From the NCBI GenBank assembly GCA_030838025.1, contig JAUTXM010000503.1:1-10525 (forward strand): DNA of 10,525 nucleotides. The letters run 5' to 3'. The position numbers and the translations under genes were made by a program. Within the stretch, counting starts at the first letter, position 1, and every line of letters starts with the position of its first letter. Source of the DNA: Acidimicrobiaceae bacterium (lineage in GTDB: Bacteria; Actinomycetota; Acidimicrobiia; Acidimicrobiales; Palsa-688). A model generated the notes under the pieces. The model did not search any database and was not told where the DNA came from. It saw nothing but the letters and a program-made list of their open reading frames with translations. Shown piece by piece: positions 5,633 through 10,525 of the stretch.

Positions 5633-6952
5633 ATGGCCCGCCAGAGCCCTGAGCACCTGCGGGTCGCGTTGCTCGTGTACCGGGGCAACCCGCATTCCGG
5701 CGGCCAGGGCGTCTACACCCGGTACCTGTCGCGGGAGCTGGTCGAACTGGGCCACCAGGTCACGGTGTTCGCCGGCCAACCATGGCCGGATCTCGATCCC
5801 GGAGTCGGCTGGGTACCGGTGCCCAGCCTCGACCTGTACCGCGAACCCGACCCCTTCCGGGTGCCCCGGGCTCGGGAGTTCCGGTCGTGGATCGACGCAC
5901 TGGAGTTCGGACTCATGTGCACCGCGGCGTTCCCCGAGCCCCTGACCTTCAGCCTTAGGGTGCGTCGTGAGCTGGCGGCCCGCCGGGCCGACTTCGACTT
6001 GATCCATGACAACCAGTGCTTCGGGCGGGGCCTGCTCGGGCTCATGGCCGACGGCTGGCCACTCGTCGCGACGCTGCATCACCCCATCACCGTCGATCGA
6101 TCGCTGGACTTGTCCCACGCCGCCAGCTGGGGGCGGCGCCTGTCGCTGCGGCGTTGGTACGGGTTCCTCGGGATGCAGATGGCGGTGGCCCTGAAGGTGC
6201 CCCGCATCATCACGGTCTCGGAGTCGTCCAAGCGCGACATCGTGGCCCAGATGGGCATCGGCGCATCGCAGCTGGCCGTGGTGCCCGTCGGTGTCGACCA
6301 CACCCGGTTCCGGCCCCTGCCTTCGGTGGCTCGGATTCCGGGGCGGATCATGACCACCGCCAGCGCTGATGTGCCCATGAAGGGCCTTGTTCCTCTCCTG
6401 GAGGCGCTGGCCAAGGTGCGCACCGAGCGGAACGCCGACCTGGTGGTCATCGGCAAGCCGCGCGCCGAAAGCCGGGTCGAGGAGACGATCGAGCGGCTCG
6501 ATCTCGCCGGTGCGGTCAGCTTCGTGTCCGGCGTGAGCGACGAGCGCATCGTCGAGCTGTACGGCGAGGCATCGGTGGCGGTTGTTCCGTCGCTCTATGA
6601 GGGTTTCTCCCTGCCCGCCATCGAGGCCATGGCGTGTGGGGTACCGCTGGTCGCGACCACCGGCGGGGCGCTGCCCGAGGTGGTGGGCCGAGACGGCGAA
6701 ACAGGCCTGCTCGTGCCGCCAAGCGATCCCGGTGCGCTGGCGGCGGCCCTGGGTCGGGTGCTGGACGACCCGGCGCTGGCGGCGCGACTGTCGGCCGCCG
6801 GCCGGGAACGGGTGCTCAAGCACTTCACGTGGCGGGCGTGCGCCGAGACGACGGTCGAGCACTACCGCTGGGTTCTCGAGCAGACCGCGTCGTTCCGAGC
6901 CGGCCGGGCCGGGTTGAGGGGTGAGAGCCGGGTCGGTCGCGGGGCGTGCTGA
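5633..6952 (+). CDS. GT4-family glycosyltransferase
   Basis: 439 residues with the two Rossmann halves of a GT-B enzyme. The N-terminal half has the acceptor-side glycine loop HSGGQGVYTR (21-30), and TLHH (147-150) and ITVSESS (193-199) follow. The C-terminal half begins near 236 with DVPMKGL (246-252), then VVIGKP (271-276), FVSGVSDERIVELY (297-310) and YEGFSLPAIEAMACG (322-336), where E323 and E331 form the retaining-GT E-x7-E motif. TGLLVPPSD (357-365) closes the donor site. It transfers a sugar from a nucleotide donor, with retention, to an unknown acceptor at the cytoplasmic membrane face. The Arg/Gly-rich tail (420-439) is not conserved in the family and partly overlaps the next gene. 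The stop overlaps the methyltransferase start by 7 nt. ATG 5633 is the only sensible start. Confidence 0.93.
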   Translation: MARQSPEHLRVALLVYRGNPHSGGQGVYTRYLSRELVELGHQVTVFAGQPWPDLDPGVGWVPVPSLDLYREPDPFRVPRAREFRSWIDALEFGLMCTAAFPEPLTFSLRVRRELAARRADFDLIHDNQCFGRGLLGLMADGWPLVATLHHPITVDRSLDLSHAASWGRRLSLRRWYGFLGMQMAVALKVPRIITVSESSKRDIVAQMGIGASQLAVVPVGVDHTRFRPLPSVARIPGRIMTTASADVPMKGLVPLLEALAKVRTERNADLVVIGKPRAESRVEETIERLDLAGAVSFVSGVSDERIVELYGEASVAVVPSLYEGFSLPAIEAMACGVPLVATTGGALPEVVGRDGETGLLVPPSDPGALAAALGRVLDDPALAARLSAAGRERVLKHFTWRACAETTVEHYRWVLEQTASFRAGRAGLRGESRVGRGAC

Positions 6953-7737
6953 CGGTCGATTACGAGCGGCTGGGCGTCGGTCGGGGCGACCGGCTCCTCG
7001 ACCTCGGCGCCGGTGCCGGCCGCCATGCGTTCGAGGCCATGCGGCGGGGCGCTTCGGTAGTAGCGGTGGACGCCGACGATGCCGCAGCCAAGGACTGCGC
7101 GGCCATGATGGCCGCCTTGCAGGCCGAGGATCAGGCCCAGGATCAGGCCCTGCGTGACCGCGGGGGCCTCGGTGCCACGGCGGTCGGCGATGCCCTGGCA
7201 CTCCCGTTTTCCGACGCCAGCTTCGACCGGGTGATCGCGGCCGAGGTACTCGAGCATGTGCCCGAGGATCGGCGGGCCATCGCCGAACTGGTGCGGGTCC
7301 TGCGACCGGGCGGGACGATGGCGGTGACCGTGCCCCGCTGGTTTCCTGAGCTGGTGTGCTGGGTGCTCTCGGACGAGTACCACCTGGTACCGGGCGGTCA
7401 CATCCGCATCTACCGCCGGGGCACGCTGATCTCCCGGTTACAGGCGTCGGGCCTGCGGCCCTATGCCAGCCATCACGCCCACGCCCTGCACGCGCCCTAT
7501 TGGTGGCTGAAATGCCTGGTCGGTGTGGCCGACGACGAGAACCGGCTGGTTCGGGGCTACCACCGCCTGTTGGTCTGGGACATCACGGCGGCCAGTCCCT
7601 TGACCCGGGTTCCCGACCGGCTGCTCAACCCGATCATCGGCAAGTCCCTTGTCGTCTACCTGGAGAAGCCCGCCGATACTGCCGCCGCCGGAGTCCGGTC
7701 AAGTGGTGCGCCGGGTGCGGGGCGATCATGCCCCTGA
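6946..7737 (+). CDS. class I SAM-dependent methyltransferase (Methyltransf_11 type)
   Basis: 263 residues starting at GTG 6946, preceded by a GGGG run, and overlapping the end of the GT4 gene by 7 nt. Motif I LLDLGAGAGRH (17-27) binds SAM, and the acidic end of strand 2 is VDAD (41-44). GDALALPF (81-88), FDRVIAAEVLEHVPE (93-107) and LRPGG (119-123) complete the fold. The C-terminal part (about 131-240) is rich in Trp, Tyr and His and probably forms an acceptor cap. The substrate is unknown; between a GT4 and a toroid protein a sugar or lipid-linked sugar is likely. A perfect 12-bp tandem duplication (7127-7150) encodes EDQAQDQA between motif I and the next strand. The last 20 residues (AAAGVRSSGAPGAGRSCP end) look like an unselected tail that overlaps the next gene. 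No His-rich metal site is seen. Confidence 0.92.
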   Translation: MLTVDYERLGVGRGDRLLDLGAGAGRHAFEAMRRGASVVAVDADDAAAKDCAAMMAALQAEDQAQDQALRDRGGLGATAVGDALALPFSDASFDRVIAAEVLEHVPEDRRAIAELVRVLRPGGTMAVTVPRWFPELVCWVLSDEYHLVPGGHIRIYRRGTLISRLQASGLRPYASHHAHALHAPYWWLKCLVGVADDENRLVRGYHRLLVWDITAASPLTRVPDRLLNPIIGKSLVVYLEKPADTAAAGVRSSGAPGAGRSCP

Positions 7738-8777
7738 CTCCAGCCGAGGTCGCCGCTACCGGCGCCTGGATCTCGGGATGGCAGCTTGACGACGGGATGA
7801 TCCCGTGGTTTCCCGGTGGCCACGCCGACCCCTGGAACCACGTCGAAGCGACCATGGCCCTCGCCGTTGCGGGGCGCTGGGTTGAGGCGGAACGGGCCCT
7901 CCTCTGGCTCGCGTCCACCCAGCACCGTGACGGATCGTGGTGCCGGTACTACGTGGCCGGCGGCGTCGAAGACCCCCGTCGCGATGTCAACGTCTGTGCC
8001 TATGTGGCGGCAGGGACGTGGTATCACCACCTCGTCACCGGCGACCGGCGGATGCTCGAACGTATGTGGCCGGTTGTCGAACGAGCCATGCGATTCGTCC
8101 TTCGTCTGCAGCAGCCCGGTGGCGAGTTCTTGTGGTCGAAGGAGCCCGACGGCACGCCCGCCCGGTTCGCGCTGCTGACCGGTTCTTCGTCGGTGCACCA
8201 CAGCTTGCGCAGCGCGGTCGCCATCGCCGCCGCCTTGGGCCACGAACGGCCTGAGTGGGAGTTGGCCGCGGGCCGCGTCGCCCACGCCATCATCCATCGG
8301 GAGGACTGCTTCGAACCCAAGGGCCGTTGGGCCATGGACTGGTACTACCCGGTGTTGTGCGGGGCGCTGTCCGGGGCGGCGGCCCGGTCGCGCTTGCTCG
8401 AGCGGTGGGACGTCTTCGTCCTCGACGGCGTCGGTGTCCGTTGCGTGTCCGACCAGCCGTGGGTGACGGCGGCCGAGACGGCCGAGTGCGTGATGGCCCT
8501 CGACGCCTGCGACCTCCGCCGCGAGGCCGAGACTCTTCTGGAGTGGACCCGCCATTTTCGAGATCCCGACGGCGGCTACTGGACCGGCTGCGTGCATCCG
8601 CAATGCGTGCGCTTTCCGGGCGGGGAGCGCAGCACCTACACCGGAGCCGCCGTGTTACTGGCGGACCATGCGCTCTATGGCGAGGGCACGTCGGCCGGCC
8701 TGTTCCGGGGGGACACACTTCCCGGGGTGATGGACCTCCCCGAGGTCGAACAGCCCGGTCTGACCGGCCGGCCCTAA
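7728..8777 (+). CDS. alpha/alpha-toroid (prenyltransferase / six-hairpin glycosidase-like) protein
   Basis: 349 residues from ATG 7728, which overlaps the methyltransferase end by 10 nt and has GCGGGG about six bases upstream. Longer upstream frames are shadows of the methyltransferase. The protein is a series of paired helices with aromatic turns: GWQLDDGMIPWFPGGHADPWNHVE (split here as 17-27 and 28-40), STQHRDGSW (63-71), RYYVAGG (73-79), LQQPGGEFLWS (127-137), WAMDWYYPVLCGAL (201-214), RDPDGGYWTG (278-287) and STYTGAAVLLADHAL (302-316). Repeated QxxDGxW-like turns recall squalene-cyclase or prenyltransferase toroids, while the acidic and Trp-rich cleft recalls six-hairpin glycosidases. There is no signal peptide, so it acts in the cytoplasm. 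I infer a role in building or trimming the glycan made by the upstream GT4. The reaction cannot be assigned from sequence. Confidence 0.85.
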   Translation: MPLTPAEVAATGAWISGWQLDDGMIPWFPGGHADPWNHVEATMALAVAGRWVEAERALLWLASTQHRDGSWCRYYVAGGVEDPRRDVNVCAYVAAGTWYHHLVTGDRRMLERMWPVVERAMRFVLRLQQPGGEFLWSKEPDGTPARFALLTGSSSVHHSLRSAVAIAAALGHERPEWELAAGRVAHAIIHREDCFEPKGRWAMDWYYPVLCGALSGAAARSRLLERWDVFVLDGVGVRCVSDQPWVTAAETAECVMALDACDLRREAETLLEWTRHFRDPDGGYWTGCVHPQCVRFPGGERSTYTGAAVLLADHALYGEGTSAGLFRGDTLPGVMDLPEVEQPGLTGRP

Positions 8778-8789
8778 AGGCGTCGGCCT

Positions 8790-8821
8790 GGCGCCCGGCC
8801 CTAACCCGTGGGCCCGGCGCC
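8790..8821 (+). terminator. hairpin H1 after the toroid gene, loop TAACCCGT
   Basis: Stem GGCGCCCGGCCC (8790-8801) pairs with GGGCCCGGCGCC (8810-8821) at 11 of 12 positions around the loop TAACCCGT. It starts 12 bp after the stop codon at 8777. It has no T-run but is strong enough to end transcription. It is also the first element of the repeated three-hairpin module described separately. Confidence 0.5.
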
Positions 8822-8931
8822 CGGCCCGGCGCTCTCGACCTGGCGCCGACTCGCCCGGCGCCCGACTCGGCGCTTTCATAGCAGTAGGTGCACCGTGGCG
8901 GTCATGTAGTGCTAATCGGCGGGAGTCGGCC
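8790..8931. repeat. three-hairpin repeat module, copy 1
   Basis: In order: H1 with loop TAACCCGT (8790-8821); H2, GGCGCCGACTCG (8842-8853) pairing with CGACTCGGCGCT (8863-8874), one mismatch and one wobble in 12; and H3, about 8878-8914, TAGCAGTAGGTGCACCG pairing imperfectly with CGGTCATGTAGTGCTA across a 3-nt loop. The part 8868-8931 recurs almost unchanged 118 bp to the right. The segment is intergenic and GGCGCC-rich. I cannot tell which strand is transcribed; a G-T pair in H3 would be allowed on the plus-strand RNA but becomes C-A on the other. Confidence 0.7.
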
Positions 8932-8944
8932 CGGCGCGTCGGCT

Positions 8945-9050
8945 GGGGCCTAACCCGTGGCCCGGCGTCCGGCCTGGCGCCGACCCGGCGCTTTCATAGC
9001 AGTAGGTGCACCGCGGCGGTCATGTAGTGCTATCTCGGCGGGAGTCGGCC
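8945..9050. repeat. three-hairpin repeat module, copy 2
   Basis: The same order as copy 1 with shorter stems: H1, GGGCC/GGCCC around the same loop TAACCCGT (8951-8958); H2, GCGCCG (8977-8982) with CGGCGC (8986-8991); and H3, 8996-9033. The block 8986-9050 matches 8868-8931 except for one substitution, in the H3 loop, and a 1-nt length difference just outside H3. The stop codon of the minus-strand GT2 gene (9030-9032) lies inside H3, so the module overlaps that gene's 3' end. Confidence 0.7.
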
Positions 9051-10004
9051 TGGCAGAGTCGATTTGGGCAGCGGCCCGCCGCTGTCGTGGTCCGGGCCCT
9101 CGTCCTGGTCCCCTTGGTCTCGGTGGGCCCGCTCGTACATGGCGACGCCCGCGGCCGTCGCTGCCAGCTTGACGGCCGCTCGGACGCCGAACAGGACGGC
9201 GAGCGCCGGTCGCCAGTAGGCAGGACGCCGCTTGGCGAAGTAGCGGTACATGCCGCGATGCGACGACACCACCCAGCGAAACGGCACCTGGCGGATGCTG
9301 GCGCCGCCGAGGTGGACCACCTCGGCCGTAGGGCACAGCCACGTCTCCCAGCCGGCGTCGCGGAACCGAGCGGTCCAGTCGAAGCCCTCCCAGTCGAGTC
9401 GGAAGCGCTCGTCTTGCACCCCCACCTCGGCGACCGCAGCGCGCCGCACCACGTAGGCGGCCTCATGGCCGCGACCGATGACACGCTCCTCGTTATGGGG
9501 CCAGCCGTCCCACCACAGACCTTCAGGCCGACCTACCGCCGTCCGGTGGCGTTGCGCCTGGCGACCCTTGAGGGCGCTGGCCAGGGTGGGGAGGTCCCCG
9601 GCGCTGGTTTGCAGCCCGCCGTCGGGGTACAGCAACCGGGGCACCACGATGCCTGCCCGAGGTCGACGGTCCAGCAGGTCCACCATGGCCCTGGCCGCGC
9701 CGGGTCGAAAAACCACGTCGGGATTGCAGATCAGAAGCGCCCGCCCGGTCGACACGGCGATGCCCTGGTTGTTGGCCGCAGGAAGTCCCCGGTTTTCCGG
9801 ATTGGCGATCAGCCGGACACCGGGCGCGTGGGCGCGGAGCCACTCGACGCTCCCGTCGACCGACCCGTTGTCGACCACGATCGCCTCCCATGGTTCGGAG
9901 GGCGGGTGGTCGGCAAGTGACGCCAGGCAACCGGCGAGGGCGTCGCGTGCGTTCCAGTTCACGATGATGACCGAGACGGCGATCGGCGCCGCAGGGTCGC
10001 TCAC
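9030..10004 (-). CDS. family 2 glycosyltransferase, rhamnosyltransferase-like
   Basis: 324 residues from GTG 10004, chosen because it forms a GTGA overlap with the stop of the upstream GT4 gene; the longer open frame to 10175 only reads the GT4 gene out of frame. SVIIVNWNARDAL (11-23), VDNGSVDGS (44-52), NRGLPAANNQGI (71-82), ICNPDVVF (92-99, with NPD in place of DxD), and DWEGFDWTARFRDAGW (204-219, the catalytic-base region with E206 and D209) match WbbL-like inverting GT2 enzymes. These add rhamnose or similar sugars to lipid-linked or cell-wall glycans. VVHLGGAS (229-236) follows. A basic amphipathic or membrane-associated stretch lies at about 264-290. The tail 295-324 is low in complexity, and its last residues are encoded within the repeat module. 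It is probably co-translated with the GT4 gene. Confidence 0.9.
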   Translation of the reverse strand: MSDPAAPIAVSVIIVNWNARDALAGCLASLADHPPSEPWEAIVVDNGSVDGSVEWLRAHAPGVRLIANPENRGLPAANNQGIAVSTGRALLICNPDVVFRPGAARAMVDLLDRRPRAGIVVPRLLYPDGGLQTSAGDLPTLASALKGRQAQRHRTAVGRPEGLWWDGWPHNEERVIGRGHEAAYVVRRAAVAEVGVQDERFRLDWEGFDWTARFRDAGWETWLCPTAEVVHLGGASIRQVPFRWVVSSHRGMYRYFAKRRPAYWRPALAVLFGVRAAVKLAATAAGVAMYERAHRDQGDQDEGPDHDSGGPLPKSTLPGRLPPR

Positions 10005-10525
10005 GCCGCGACCCGGGCGTAGGTTTCGAGCAAGACACGGGCGGCGTCGGCCCAGGTGGGCCTCGACGCCGCTCGGGCCAGTCCGACTTGGCGCCGCTGC
10101 TCTTGGCGGAGGGGGTCGGCCAGCAGCCGTTCCAGGCCGGCTGCGATGGCTGTCACGCTCGTCCCCTCGCACCACTCAGGGGCATCGCCCAGCACGTCAG
10201 GAAGGGGTCCGACCCGGGCGCAAACTACCGGCACCCCACTCGCCGCCGCCTCCAGGGCGGGCATCCCGAATCCCTCATACCTGGTCGGATAGCAAAGGGC
10301 CGTCGCCCCGGCCAACAGGTCGGCCCACGATTCGTCGGGAAGGCGCCCCGCAAAGAACAATCCCGGGCGCGGCGCCGGGCTCTCGCCGCCGACCACGACG
10401 AGTTCCTCGCTCGCACCGCGCGTCCGGGCCGCGGCCCACGCCTCCACGGCAACGGGGAGGCCACGGCGCCGGGCTCCGCCGACCGCCACGATGTAGCCAC
10501 CCGACACCCCGAGGGAAGCGGCCAA
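10001..10525 (-). CDS. GT4-family glycosyltransferase, C-terminal domain (N-terminus beyond window)
   Basis: 174 residues are visible. The frame is open to the right edge, so the N-terminal acceptor domain and the start lie outside. The visible part is the donor-binding half: GGYIVAVGGARRRGLPVAVEAW (split here as 9-19 and 20-30), VVVGGESP (43-50), FFAGRLPDESWADLLAGA (57-74), and YPTRYEGFGMPALEAAASGVPVV split as 79-88 and 89-101, with E84 and E92 as the E-x7-E motif. TSVTAIAAGLERLLADP (122-138) and a C-terminal helix close the domain. Where relatives usually have a basic R-K-N/G motif after the first strand there is ARRRGL. It ends in TGA overlapping the GT2 start by 4 nt. Donor and acceptor are unknown. 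Confidence 0.9.
   Translation of the reverse strand: MAASLGVSGGYIVAVGGARRRGLPVAVEAWAAARTRGASEELVVVGGESPAPRPGLFFAGRLPDESWADLLAGATALCYPTRYEGFGMPALEAAASGVPVVCARVGPLPDVLGDAPEWCEGTSVTAIAAGLERLLADPLRQEQRRQVGLARAASRPTWADAARVLLETYARVAA

Noticed and set aside
8868..9050. CRISPR-like array
   Set aside because: Only two repeats of about 64 bp with a GC-rich, repeat-related spacer and no cas genes; it is a tandem duplication.
9006..9920. 304-codon plus-strand frame opposite the GT2 gene
   Set aside because: Antisense to a gene with clear GT2 motifs; no recognisable domain and an unlikely Pro/Arg/His-rich composition.
10005..10175. 57-residue N-terminal extension of the GT2 protein
   Set aside because: It reads the C-terminal codons of the GT4 gene in another frame; the GTGA overlap at 10001-10004 is the natural start.

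Overview
The window is very GC-rich, with GTG/TTG starts, tight gene overlaps and Ala/Arg/Gly-rich proteins. It suggests a high-GC actinobacterium. An acidimicrobial-type lineage is my guess from the style of the Lnt, phosphatase and envelope glycosyltransferase genes, but no marker gene here proves it. Ten protein genes are supported. I see no tRNA, rRNA, CRISPR array or transposase.

Layout. On the left edge, a gene truncated by the window (816 to 1, minus) encodes an acidic, Pro-rich N-terminus followed by Ala/Arg/Glu/Gln pentad repeats. It diverges from a stand-alone ATP-dependent DNA ligase (943-1968, plus). A small two-helix membrane protein follows (2108-2458, plus). A convergent, palindrome-rich gap (2459-2648) separates it from a family-2 glycosyltransferase of polyprenyl-phosphate-sugar synthase type (3386-2649, minus).

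That glycosyltransferase diverges from the longest plus-strand run: apolipoprotein N-acyltransferase (Lnt, to 5035), a low-molecular-weight protein tyrosine phosphatase (to 5589), a GT4 glycosyltransferase (5633-6952), a class I SAM methyltransferase (6946-7737) and an alpha/alpha-toroid protein (7728-8777). The last three overlap by 7 and 10 nt and look translationally coupled. On the right, a GT4 gene cut by the window edge and a GT2 glycosyltransferase (GTGA overlap) run on the minus strand towards the toroid gene.

How the genes fit together. Everything from 2649 rightwards fits envelope work: lipid-linked sugar, lipoprotein acylation, glycan assembly and modification, and a phosphatase of the kind that often regulates polysaccharide export. 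The substrates cannot be read from sequence.

Most notable points. (1) The gap between the toroid and GT2 genes holds two copies of a three-hairpin module whose stems differ in length but stay complementary. (2) The Lnt has no cysteine at all, with Ser at the expected catalytic Cys position. (3) A perfect 15-bp inverted repeat lies inside lnt, in a hydrophilic linker. (4) The phosphatase gene has no canonical start codon. (5) A long nested palindrome lies at 2524-2598.
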